From NCBI GenBank assembly GCA_032164295.1, contig JAJHTX010000008.1:1240001-1304000 (forward strand): DNA of 64,000 nt. The letters run 5' to 3'. A program made the translations under genes and the position numbers. The notes below the pieces were generated by a model. It did no database searches, was not told the origin of the DNA, and saw only the letters and a program-made list of their open reading frames with translations. This document shows positions 1 through 10,327 of this stretch, one piece after another. The stretch comes from Inonotus obliquus. Taxonomy: Eukaryota; Basidiomycota; Agaricomycetes; Hymenochaetales; Hymenochaetaceae. Position 1 is the first letter of the stretch. Every line of letters begins with the position of its first letter.

Positions 1-511
1 ACGCGCTGTAAATAAGCGTGAGAATCCATGTTAGTTCCGTTTCCGATTTCGTACACGAATCGGCCTGCAATGCCAGCGGAAGGTCGCGTAAATAGACTAT
101 ATAGAGAGATGGACTCACGATCGCTCTCATTATAGCCTGTTGGTGGAGATCCAGGAGGACATGTATTGAATTCACATCCACCGATTACTGGTAATAATGG
201 AGGGATGTCGACTGAACTTGAGCCGGACTTGTTGTCAGCCGGCGCGGATAGTACAACCTGATCGAGGTTCCAGAAGGAATGCATTAGCTATGCGAGGAAT
301 GGAATACCATTTGCAAACGTACGTTGTATCCCTCTTCAGCAAGCGCAGAGTACAACGCTCGGATATTCGCTGTTGCCCAGCCATCGTCGTTACTCAACAC
401 GACTTTCGTACCAGCCACCTGCGCTCCAACTTGCATAAGGCCGTGTCTGTATAATTCCGCGACTGAGGCCAACAAGGCAGCGCCACGAAGGACTCCAGTT
501 TGGATGAGCAT
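1..511 (-). CDS. Secreted SurE-like phosphatase/nucleotidase, copy 1 (3' end beyond the window)
   Basis: SurE enzymes are metal-dependent phosphatases acting on nucleoside monophosphates. Fungal secreted members are usually annotated as SurE-like or acid phosphatases. Here exon 1 (511-323) carries the metal-binding start of the fold, VVLSNDDGWA, after an N-terminal stretch that is a poorer signal peptide than in copies 2 and 3. Exon 2 (257-119) encodes VVLSAPADNKSG and a Cys-containing segment with GGCEFNTCPPGSPP, matching the same exon in the other two copies. Exon 3 begins at 64 and runs off the left edge, so the C-terminal half cannot be seen. Exon ends follow GT-AG. The start at 511 is the nearest Met in frame before the conserved strand; its N-terminus is uncertain. 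It heads a same-strand array of three paralogues. Confidence 0.75.
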
Positions 512-1277
512 CTTGAATGAACTGATGCAAGGTAGGCTTGACGAGACAGTCCAGAGACTCCGACAATTGAACACTCGAAGCGTTCAAGCGAGTGACTGAA
601 AGACCGAAAGCCGAGGGACATGTACAAGCAGACAGTAACCGGTGGGCCTTGAGTGGACGTAGCATACCAACCCGAAATATCCCTCTCTTATACGTTTCCC
701 TCGTTTCTAAAATTTCCATTTCCAAGCAACCTTCCATAGTTCGTTTCACATGGCATCATTGGATCACCCGCGCCGATCACATTAGGGGCGGAAGCGAAGT
801 GCGGCAAACAAAAAGGAAAGGAGTAAAGCGAGGCTTGGATCTGGCTGGATCTCGTAATCGTGACGACTGTAGAAAGGACATAAGATGTTTCGCCATGTGT
901 ATCAGTAGGTCACCATGGACATGCCAAGGCCAAGGAATGAGTATCATATTGTGGTGTAACACACGTTTGTCCGGACCCTCTATCACCCGCGAGTTCTGCA
1001 ATGCTGAAGGATCGGCCGGACTGTAATAGTGCGAACCAGTACCGCCGAAGAGACTCGTGTACAGCGAAGAACTTCTAAACAGCCATGTGTGAAGTGACTT
1101 CAAGGCACAACGCAGTACCCGCGCAGAAAAGGTCAGACGGCAATATTCAATTCAATCGGGTCTCGATTGAGCTGCTAAGGATAGACCTAGGACATTCCCA
1201 TCGTCAATAATTAGGAAATAGGAGTACGATCATATCACAAGCGATAATACATCATGGGATTCACTCGTTTCGTCAAC
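512..1277. other. Intergenic, SurE copy 1 to copy 2
   Basis: The stretch serves as the upstream region of copy 1 and the downstream region of copy 2, both on the minus strand. Reading frames of 108 to 144 codons occur on both strands, but none shows a recognisable domain, and they overlap each other in antisense. I see no RNA gene or repeat. Confidence 0.5.
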
Positions 1278-2477
1278 TTACGCGCAAGTGAGGAAGTCTC
1301 CCAGCCTACCGAGGACAAACGCTTGCTTATAAGCATCAACATCCCCCTTAGTGGTTGCGTTCATCACGCTTATACTCGCAAAACATCCTTCCTGCGCCAC
1401 AACACTGCTTTCCGTCGGAAGTCGATCCGTCCCGCATGTCTTGACATCGGGAGGGTCACCAGATGACGCGGCGTTGATGCGCGTCAGCACGAAACTAAAC
1501 GCATCAGGATCCGTGCACGAGCCCGTCGCGGCCGGATAGTTGACGTTGAGCGTGATGTTCTTGGGCAAGATCGGCGATGTAGCGTCAAATGGTTTCCCAA
1601 GTAGTGCTTGGACGACTCTCAGACCGAGCTCACCGAAGACGAGTGCAGTAGTCGTCGAATCCGAGGGCTCCGAGAGTGTCGTATAAGAAACATGAGCACC
1701 ACCAGCTCCAGAGAAGGCGATCGCTGGAAACCCTTCCTTCGCGGCTTCAGTCGCTGCACCTCTGTGAAGATGGCAAGGTCAGACTGGAACTCAACTTACA
1801 GGATTGGATAAGATGAAGCGATCGAGCAGCCGCACTTACACGGTGCCTGAGATCAACACGACAGAAGCCAGGTTTGTACCCAGGTTGGGACCAGCGACAA
1901 CCAGATCAGGTCCCGTGCCTTCAAAGAACGGTGGTGCTGCAGTCTGTATTCCGAAACGGACCGATGTGACCCTAATCGAAACAGATTTCGTCACCTTTTT
2001 TCGTTCCTGGAGTGACTAATTTTGGCACTTACGGGAAAGAGTTCACGTAGTTAAACCGAGCTACCAGGAACAGGAGACACGCCCAATAAGCGGATCGAAA
2101 GAGAGAAGAACACGGAGAGGTACTCACGGTTCTCTAGATCTGAGCCCGTTGCTGGAGAAAAGGGGGGACAGCTCCCGAATTGGCATCCATCCTCTCCCAG
2201 AGGCTCTGGTTCAGCATCCGAAGAGCCTGTTCCAGACCTGTCGACCGCGGGGGCCGCGAGAACAACCTGAACAGCTCAAGGTATCGTATCGCAGATCAAC
2301 AATAAGGAGGTAGAGAAACCCAACGTTGTATCCCGCACCCACGAGTGCGGAATTCTGAGCTCGGACATTAGCGACTGCCCAACCATCGTCATTCGATAGT
2401 ACAATTTTGGTTTGAGCAGAGACAAGATTCGTGGCGAACAGAACGATGGCAGCTCGCAGGAAGCTGGAGCTGATCAT
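1278..2477 (-). CDS. Secreted SurE-like phosphatase/nucleotidase, copy 2
   Basis: This copy appears complete. The start at 2477 gives a clean signal peptide (MISSSFLRAAIVLFATNLVSAQ without its last residues) directly followed by TKIVLSNDDGWAVANVRA, the SurE metal-binding strand with its Asp pair. The next exons encode VVLAAPAVDRSGTGSSDAEP, a Cys pair segment (GCQFGSCPPFSPATGSD), FNYVNSFP, then the exon with FFEGTGPDLVVAGPNLGTNL, the conserved SurE 'G-P-D-L-V-x-x-G-x-N-x-G' block. The last exon ends LGRLGDFLTCA and stops at 1278. Four or more introns of about 50 to 80 bases follow GT-AG. The protein is predicted to be exported and to hydrolyse phosphate esters. The substrate cannot be told from sequence. 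Confidence 0.85.
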
Positions 2478-3987
2478 CGTGAGCAATCTGAAGCCCACAA
2501 ACGGTCACTGAATCGACTTACCACACCACACCACGCCTTTTAAACTACCTCGAAATTTGAATTCAGAGACGCACGTGTGTAACGGAGCCCAGGTGGTCCC
2601 GCAGTGAAAAGGCCGACTTATGAACGCGATTTTGATACAGAATCAAAGAAGCTGGCGACCATGTGCAGTAACGAAATCAGAGACAACATGCGGTCCAACG
2701 GATCCAGCAGCGTACATCCTTCGAATGATCAAATGAATCCGAAGATGCTCGCCAAGAATTCGCTCTTTGATCGAAGTGTTGGAGGTTACACGGCCCGTAA
2801 GTATGTGCCACTTCCAGGATGATACCATTGCCGACCTTACGCACGTTTGGGAACCTGAGTGTCGGCCGGACTATTGTCCCAAGCGATCTTCAAAGGCGCA
2901 AAATTGCTTTGTAAAAAGACCAGTAACGGACCGAGTGTGTGGTTGGGCAAGCTTGATGGAGAGAACGGCTGGTACAGTGGTAGTGATGCTGATGGTTGGT
3001 CGACTCCAAATCACGAGGCGTCGTTGACCGGGAAATGCCGACGGTTTTTTAGGGTAGGGAACTGAGAACTGAAGAAGGCGATGATATTAACGGACTTGCA
3101 CCACTAACGTACAAGGAGTTTCTCATATTCTCGGGAGAAAAACAAGACCGTCAAGTTACAGTACGTTCTAGACGTCCACGCGGACCGCAAACGTTCGGCG
3201 TATCTCGTTGAGGGCAAATTCAAGCATACTATTTTGGAATATAATAAGTACAGTACGTTGCGTCAGGTTTTGGTTGCTCTTAGTGGCCAATAACAAGACA
3301 GTGGGAGAAACGTTTCAGTCGGACAGTCAATATCATTTCAACAGTTCTTCGTGAGTGGTTCGCATTCCCGCTTTTATCAGTGAGCTGTGCCTGACTTTAG
3401 GCTTTCGGCGTGCATATGTCTAACGAAGATGGCTAGCAAGGCTGCGAAGTTCTTCTACGCCCTCAAGCCGAACCGATGGTTCATGTCTATTCAATTTGAA
3501 TAAACAGTATCATGTAACTTTATTCACTAATTTCGAGCACTCGGAGTGGGAATTCTACAAGGTACTGGCATTGAACAGAGACTTGTCTAGGAAACGAAGT
3601 ATCTTAAGCCAAGGTCTTGTGAGCTTCATGAGATATTAGTACGAGAGTTCCAGAAGATTGCTATTCAATCTGCAACCTATGAGTCGTTCGTGGTGCGGTA
3701 CTGGGACCGAAAGTTCAATGTGCTGAGAATGTTTTGCTTTTTCTATACGAATTGGTCTTGCGGTGTAAGTATACAATTACCCCCGAGGAGACTTGGGCAG
3801 TAAATATTCGGAAAGAACTGTGTTATCCGGCATGGTGCAAAGTGAGCAATTGCACGATTATCGTAACCAATAAAGAGCACATTTATTGACAAAATACAAA
3901 AGGGTTTCGTTACCTATTTATCAATTTCTTTACGCCCTTCTGTCACTAGATGCACACCGAGTTCTCCGGATATCACAACAAAGAGTC
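2478..3987. other. Intergenic with decayed coding-like sequence
   Basis: Only frames shorter than 90 codons are present. Between about 2820 and 3060 the plus strand has overlapping open stretches (for example a frame with WLGKLDGENGWYSGSDADGW). The sequence from 3100 to 3880 is AT-rich with many GT/AG sites. It reads like an eroded gene, but I recognise no family and cannot assemble a protein. No transposon ends were seen. Confidence 0.35.
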
Positions 3988-5168
3988 TTAAGCACAAGAG
4001 AGGAAGTCTCCCAACCTGTTCAGAACAAACGCCTGACTAGTCGCGTCCACATCCCCCTTCGTCAAAGCATCCATCACGCTCACGCTAGCAAAACATCCAC
4101 TCTGCGCTACAATACTATTTTCCGTCGGGAGTCGATCTGATCCGCATGTATTCACATCGGGAGGACTGCTAGATGCTGCAGCATTGATACGCGTCAATAC
4201 AAAACTGAACGCATCGGGATCGGTGCATGCTCCTGTAGCAGCAGGATAATTGACGTTAAGCGTGATATTGTTGGGTAAGATCGGTGAAGATGCGCTAAAC
4301 GGCTTTGCAAGGAGTGCTTGAACCAATTTCAGTCCAAGCGCGGCGAAAACATTTGCCGTGGTTGTTGAAGTTGAAGGTTCCGAAAGCGTCGTAAACGAAA
4401 CTTGAGATCCACCTCTACCAGAGAAAGCGACTGAGGGAAATCCTTCCTTTGCGGCCTCGGCCGCTGCACCTCTGGGAGAAAATCGAGGCATACAGTGTCA
4501 GTGTTTAGTTTCAACCTCTGAACGAAATACTTACACAGTGCCTGAGCCTAATACACCAGTGCCTAGATTATTGCCTACGTTCGAGCCAGAAACAATTAGA
4601 TCGGGCCCAGTACCATCAAAAAATGGCGGCCCGGCCGTTTGGATACCAAATCGGACCGATGTAACCCTGAAAAACGTGAGCTTACGCCTTTGTGAGTTAT
4701 TTTCGAACACTCACGGGAAAGAGTTTACATAGTTGAGTCTCGCTGTGTCACATTTACGAGAGAGGGGTCTATTTTTAACCTATCAGGATTAGTTACGAGG
4801 CAGGAAAAACTCACGGTTATTCGGATCTGACCCAGTAGCTGGTGAGAAAGGAGGGCAGCTCTCGAATTGACATCCCCCCGCTCCCAGTGTCTCTGGTTCT
4901 GCATCCGAAGAGCCTGTTCCAGACCTGTTGTCTGCAGGGGCAGAAAGGACCACCTGAACAATGGAATAAGGCGAATGGAGTTGGCACAAAAGTGTTAGCG
5001 AAAGAGATGACGTACGTTGAAGCCTGCAGCTACGAGGGCATCATTGTGTGCTCGAACGTTTGCAACTGCCCACCCATCGTCGTTTGTCTGCACGATTTTA
5101 ACCTGAGCAACAGTGGTAGCAGAGACGAAGAGTAAGATGGCAAGGCGCAAGATACTAGAGCCGATCAT
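3988..5168 (-). CDS. Secreted SurE-like phosphatase/nucleotidase, copy 3
   Basis: A complete paralogue of copy 2 with the same exon plan. The start at 5168 opens a signal peptide (MIGSSILRLAILLFVSATTV) leading into VKIVQTNDDGWAVANVRAHN. The usual Ser or Gly before the Asn-Asp-Asp is Thr here. The second exon has VVLSAPADNRSGTGSSDAEP and the Cys pair GCQFESCPPFSPATGSD. A later exon carries the SurE Asn/Gly block, and the last exon ends LNRLGDFLSCA at 3988. Strong amino-acid and intron-position similarity to copy 2, with many synonymous changes, suggests an old tandem duplication and not a recent one. Expected role: secreted phosphomonoesterase or nucleotidase, perhaps in phosphate or nucleoside scavenging (inference). 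Confidence 0.85.
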
Positions 5169-5834
5169 CTTCTCAAGGTAACTTGAAGTGAGTGAGGTCT
5201 TGTCAACGGTCATCTGCTTTTGAACCCATCCTACTAATGATTCGGATAGAAAGCATAGAGGCACGTGCGAAATGGAGCACAAGGAGGAGAAGTTCCATTG
5301 TTCATCGCGTTGGAAATTGTGATAAAATGAGCCTTGAACCATGCACAAGGACCACTGCCATGGACGATGATAAGAGCATCTCCATACAAATATTGTTGCA
5401 TGCTTTGGCCGGGTGCTGAAGATACGCTATTCCGGAAAATGAGAGGAGTTGTGAATGTTTGCAAGCGGTTCAGGTTGATCGGAGTGATGGATCGGTGATG
5501 AAGTGACCCGTGGCTCCACGAGCAACTTGTCCTTCTGCTTGCACATAGGTTTCGCCCAAGTTGCCGACTTCACCGTGATTGGTCCACAAATAGATGGTGG
5601 GTTGATACCAGCCTGACGGAACATGCAGATCACGAGACCCGACGAACGAACGGCAAGCGGAGTCGATGTCGGAGCTCGAATTTTATGCCTCCCCATGGCG
5701 CTTCACTACTATTGGCAGACCAAAAGCACAGGGGACACATCTTTATTTATATACTCGCGGGTTACGCTAAGGGAGACTACACGGCATGAATGTGTAAGGT
5801 AGATCTCTTGAGCCACTTTACATCCGCAATTTAT
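5169..5834. other. Intergenic, SurE copy 3 to P450
   Basis: This is upstream of SurE copy 3 and downstream of the P450. On the minus strand a frame of about 90 codons (5696-5427) and a second frame reading WYQPTIYLWTNHGEVGNLGE are open. I recognise neither, and both are probably non-coding or relic. Confidence 0.4.
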
Positions 5835-8105
5835 TCAGTTCGCAGCTTCAACTGCCCGGTGGATGGTCTTTATAACCTCGTCCGAGCGGGCTGTCAATGT
5901 GTACTTGAACGGCTTGACATGCCTAAAAGAACGGTCAGCCAACTTGCAAACGAGATTCGACAGTTGCAGTCACCTGATGAACTGAGACGTGTAATCGATT
6001 TTAGGGATGATCTGCTGTCCGTTCTCATCGACTGCCTTTCCTATGTTGAAAGCGGCGAGAAGAGATGCAATGCTGATGAATATCTATACAATGAAATGTC
6101 AGCGGTGTTTCTCGGGAATCGAATATTTATATGTAACAGCCTACAGAATTCTCAGCAAATTCTATTCCCGAGCAAATTCTATCATAGATACGCATGAAGA
6201 TACGTCAGTATGCATTGATCCGAAGGATTATGCTCTTACCGCCTTCCGAAGCCGAAAACAAGTTTGTTTACCTCCAGTGGAGGTAACTTGCCATCAGTCG
6301 GCATCCAGCGTTCCGGAATGAAGTCATCGGGATTCTCATATATATTGGTGTCTCTTGTCATAGCCCTTGAGTAGACCAAATGGACAAGGTCAGTGGTCCA
6401 ATACATCGGGTTAATGCATCGACATACCAAACATTGGCAAGTACTGTTGCTCCAGCAGGTATCAAGTATCCATTGTATTCATCTTCTTCTTCCGGGGAGT
6501 GAGCCGTACCTTCCGGTTCCCTTAGTAATATGCACTTACACTCAACAAATTATATCACACCTAATGGCAGAACACATTGCCATCTGAAGTAAGCCAAGTT
6601 TGTTCAGATTGGTAGGGAGAACAATTAGAGGAAACACACCTCAAGCACTCTTTGCACACGGCCTCAATATAAGGTAAATTCGGCCTGTCTGAAAATGACG
6701 GTAGGTTGTTCTTCCCTATCACTTTGTCAAGCTCAATTTGCGCTTTACGTTGAACTTCAGGATGTAATGTCATAGCGAGGAGGAACGTCTGCATGGTGGA
6801 CACGATCTACACGGATGAAATCAGCAGAATATAATAACATAGAATGAGCGTAGTCCTACGGTATCAGAAGCACCTAGTAGTTCGAGTTAGGACGTCATCG
6901 TATGTTATCTGTGTGTAGGACTAGAAAACCAACCTGCAAACGTTGTCGCCGTAACCATTGGGATCAGTGTCTCGTCATTGATAACTGGATCACCGGTTGA
7001 GTAGGATTCCAAAAGTTTGCTCGTCATTGAAGGTTGAGGCGGTCCACCTCGCTACCAAACGTTGCGAATAATTCCCTGCCGATAATATATTACGAACACC
7101 CATACTCACTAGCTTCTCCTTAGTTATTTCATAGGGCGTCTTGTACATGCCCATTGAGTGTTTGTATCCTTTTTTTAATATCTTTTGAGACCCAGCTCCC
7201 GGGAACCAAGAAGGCAAGTAGCTCAACCAAGGAAAAGCATTCACCAGGAAGAATCCCTCTGCTGTGGAAAAGGCTTCTACGCCTTTCTCTGCGAGAGCGA
7301 CAAGTGGATCATCCTTCTCCGCGACTATATACAAATTTAAGATGAGGTCTGAAGCACAAGAAGGAATGATCGCGCACCCTTGTGTCCGTATGCAATCATG
7401 ATAATGGTCTCTCCGGCGGAACTATTCACGAATGAGCACGATGCAGCAGTTGGATGGAGACTCGGAGCTCGCTCACTGTCGAGTGATCTCGAAGTAGTCA
7501 CCCGGAGTCTTCAAAAGCCTTTCAAGCATCTTCTGCGCCGACTGAGTCTGAATCTCGTAATAGTCCTCCACTGCGGAAGGACTCATAAACCGATGGATTA
7601 ACTGTTTTGACCGTCTCAGTACATCCCCGTAAGGCATCACAGCGGGTAGCCAGCTTCTGAAGCCCATCCTGCGTGCTCAAAGGTATCAAGACGTGGAGAG
7701 TGGGTTGAACAGGATAATGAACGTACAGCTCCATCATAACCATCCTAGGTCTCGAAGAGTACTTGGCGCCGCGTTTCTCAAATAACTCAACGGCGGCTTC
7801 GTACGAGTTCAGAAACACGTATGAAGTGCCAAGTATGTTGACATGGACCACGGGTCCTGGTAACTCCAATTTCAGCCGCCTGAACTGACAGATTCCTGGA
7901 GATCTCTACCATATGTTTCACTCCACTTCTGTGCAGCCTCCCATTCTTCAACGGGAGGCATATCAAGGACGTTTCCAATCAATGGCCATCCTTTCGGACC
8001 GGGTGGGAGAGGCGGCTTTCTGCGCTTTTGGTGCCATGAATGCAACAACCCTATGCAAGCGAGAGCACAGATGGCCGCAGCTACGTTAATGCGGTGCAAT
8101 GGCAT
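5835..8105 (-). CDS. Cytochrome P450 monooxygenase, microsomal class II
   Basis: A complete P450 in about eleven exons can be assembled. The N-terminus has a membrane anchor (VAAAICALACIGLLHSW) followed by a basic KRRK and the proline hinge PPLPPGPKGWPLIGN. Exon 1 (8105-7910) joins exon 2 (from 7856) to give ETYGPVVHVNILGTS. Later blocks are the I-helix ATTFAGASDT (A-G-x-D-T class), the K-helix EAVCKECLR (E-x-x-R), the PERW region (DDFIPERWMP) and the heme loop. The heme loop is itself split by an intron inside the second Arg codon: FGFGRR then ICSGIEFAENS, so Cys is present but the usual Pro after it is Ser. The last exon ends IHRAVEAAN, stop at 5835. It would oxidise a small hydrophobic substrate at the ER with P450 reductase. 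No other pathway genes adjoin it, so the substrate is unknown. Confidence 0.9.
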
Positions 8106-8165
8106 AGTGGATTATGAGATACGAGCGAAAAAGAAGGAAGCGAATGCCGGCGCAATAATCTGTCG

Positions 8166-8178
8166 CATATATATATGC
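8166..8178 (-). promoter_or_regulatory. TATA-like tract upstream of the P450
   Basis: A CATATATATATATG-type alternating tract lies about 60 bases upstream of the P450 start codon, a plausible distance for a fungal TATA element. The assignment rests on position and composition only. Confidence 0.3.
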
Positions 8179-8866
8179 ACAGAATGTCTCCGCACCCGAA
8201 AGAGTTATTTGTAGGAGGCGCGAGGAAGAGGGGTAAGTTGCATCATGGGACCAAAGATCCTTGGTCGAGTATTCTGTAAATTCAGCACACTACACTGATA
8301 GGTGGCAATTCGTTTGCTGGACTCAGAGGAACAATATAAGTGTTCTCATGAGACACGAGTAGGGGTGGGCTGCATAGAAAGCATTAGATCGATACGATGA
8401 ATGAGACTGCCACATTCGCGGCGATGAATGATGATACTGTAGCTTCAATAAATTGACTGGTGGATCCAACCAAATTTGCCACTTACGTTTGCAATGGAAG
8501 ACACAGGGGTGATAGGGCGTTTATGATCACTCCGACGCAACTGCTTTGGGGAACGTGGCATACCTGACATTCTTTCAAGCTCTACTCAACAGAACTAGTG
8601 GCAGTAGCTTGTATGATGTGGCAAAAGGCGATACATACCACGCACGAGAAGCTTCCTTATCTGATTTTATCTCTGGGGCTAGAGACTAGAGAAAGTCAGG
8701 TTCGCGAAGGCTCACGGACTTCTGGTAGATGAGCAATCTGCTCCATAATTGCACTTTGCGCGACGTATACTCTGCTAATGGTGATGGACCGCGTCAAAAG
8801 GAGGACTCGGATATTCGTCCTACGAAGGGATTCTGGCGGCGGATGTAGAAACTTGAAAGGGTAATA

Positions 8867-8919
8867 GGGCTGCTTCTGCCTATGTGTACAGCGGCCGTAC
8901 ACATAGGCAGAAGCAGCCC
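8867..8919. repeat. Perfect 23-bp inverted repeat with 7-base loop
   Basis: The left arm 8867-8889 (begins GGGCTGCTTCTGCC) is the exact reverse complement of the right arm 8897-8919 (ends GGCAGAAGCAGCCC). They are separated by the 7-base AGCGGCC. Pairing stops at both flanks. There is no terminator-like T run. It sits in the P450/Mago divergent promoter region, about 245 bases before the Mago start and 760 bases before the P450 start. Confidence 0.9.
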
Positions 8920-9163
8920 AGTTACTACGGCGGAGACCTAAAGATGCGAATACGTTCAGTATGTACAGTACATTAATATTACTAGTAGTACTAGTACTAG
9001 TACTGTCACTGTGTGAACTCGAGTTAAATACAGTACAAATAAGATATTGGCAATGCGGAAAGTCGATCATCTTCCGTATTGGGCTAAAACCTTACGTAAC
9101 GGAAATCTCGAAAGACTCTCACTTGAACCTTGAACCTGAAGAACTTGCCTGACCATTGCAACG

Positions 9164-10014
9164 ATGACCTCTACAGAACAACCATTTTACTTGAGGTACG
9201 TATGCATTACGATGCGTAGTATAATCAGTACTCACTCTTCTGTCTTCGCCGTTAGATACTAGTGCGTATTGAGTAGAGCATCTTGCTTGCTTTAGCAATA
9301 CTGATGGTTGCTCGTTGATCGTGACTTTCTCTCCAGTACCGGTCACTCAGGCAAACACGGGCATGAGTTCCTCGAGTTTGAGTACTCTCATGGGCGGTTA
9401 CGATACGCGAACAACTCAAATTACCGCAACGACAGTCTCATTCGGAAAGAAAGTACGTTGTCGTTTTCTAGACCAGGAAAAGCCGTTCACACCCTAACCC
9501 ATCGTTCCCTCCTCTCTTCTAAGTGTGGATTGGACCGCTGGTAGTAAAAGAGCTGAAGAGGATAGTTGAAGCGAGTGAGATCATCAAGTACGTTCACTAT
9601 CCTGTTGGATGAGCTTCATGTAGGGCGTTCCGCTGATGAACGACGCATCGTTCAGGGAAGACGACGGCAATTGGCCGAAAAAGAACATTGTCGGGAAGCA
9701 GGAATTGGAAATCCGACTTGGGAATGATCATATTGCTTTCGAGGTATGTGACTATCTCCTTTGCCCATCACGATCACAATGCCGACTAACCAATGCCTCA
9801 TTTGGTCCTCCAAACCATAATAGACGGCGAAAATTGGTGCCCTTGTCGATATTCAGGACAGCGAAGATCCGGAAGGTCTGCGCGTTTTCTACTATCTGAT
9901 TCAAGACCTTAAGGTGTGTAACCGAGAGCACCTTACATTGTATTTTGCTGAATGTTTCTTCAGTGCCTCATCTTCTCGCTAATTTCGCTGCACTTCAAGA
10001 TCAAGCCCATATAG
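9164..10014 (+). CDS. mago: Mago nashi, exon-junction-complex core protein
   Basis: Mago binds Y14 and eIF4A3 in the exon junction complex left on spliced mRNAs. Seven exons were read: 9164-9195, 9256-9261, 9337-9452, 9524-9587, 9656-9743, 9824-9913 and 9964-10014. They sum to 447 bases, which is 148 residues plus stop, the usual Mago length. Diagnostic blocks are [77 protein letters not shown] and the C-terminal SLHFKIKPI. The second exon is only six bases, yet it restores the invariant Tyr pair in FYLRYYTGHSGK. The start [11 protein letters not shown] is the only Met before the first conserved block. Every intron obeys GT-AG. Expected to be nuclear and essential for EJC assembly. Confidence 0.95.
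9256..9261 (+). other. mago: Six-base microexon of mago
   Basis: Exon 1 ends TTGAG before GTACGT, and exon 3 begins TACCGGTCAC after CTCTCCAG. Joined directly they give L-S-T-G-H. Between them GCCGTTAG is followed by ATACTA and then GTGCGTATT. Inserting ATACTA yields AGA TAC TAT ACC, R-Y-Y-T, the residues conserved in Mago proteins. The flanking introns are 60 and 75 bases. Confidence 0.8.
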
Positions 10015-10327
10015 AACTAGTATCTCCTCCCCTTTTTGTCTTGCTGCATGCGATGCGTTAGCAAGTCTTGTGCGTTCACATCAAGCCACATTGCGAAAAT
10101 CGTTCATTCTCGTCTGTTGTCTCCATTGTGTCATAGATATATAATCATTTACCCCTATAAAAAACTCGGTAATATGCTCCTTCATATCGACCACCACGTC
10201 TGTTCGCTACTAGAGAAATATTGTGAGAAGTATGCCAACCAGAAGAAAGTCGACGACTCGCGCCTTGTCTGCTAAGCAAGACACACGTGGCACAGGCTCA
10301 AGTGACTCAGCTTCGACCGCTTCGACA
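10015..10327. other. Intergenic, mago to eaf3
   Basis: About 310 bases between two plus-strand genes, holding the 3' UTR of mago and the promoter and 5' UTR of eaf3. An open frame that extends the eaf3 protein upstream begins at 10223 or 10232, so a longer N-terminus is possible. Confidence 0.5.

Larger units (their letters stand above)
8106..9163. other. Divergent intergenic region, P450 / Mago
   Basis: About 1.06 kb separate the divergent starts of the P450 and Mago. It contains a long perfect hairpin (8867-8919) and, at about 8979-9004, clustered self-complementary ACTAGT/GTACTAGTAC units. No protein-coding frame with recognisable content is present. Confidence 0.6.

Noticed and set aside
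5790..6197. 135-codon plus-strand frame
   Set aside because: It overlaps the last exons of the P450 on the other strand, which splice to a perfect P450 C-terminus.
6480..6590. Apparent frameshift in the P450 after the block WQCVLPL
   Set aside because: Using the acceptor at CCGGAAG|GTACGG gives a 51-base intron and the in-frame join LPLGTAHSPEEEDEYNGY, so the gene is intact.
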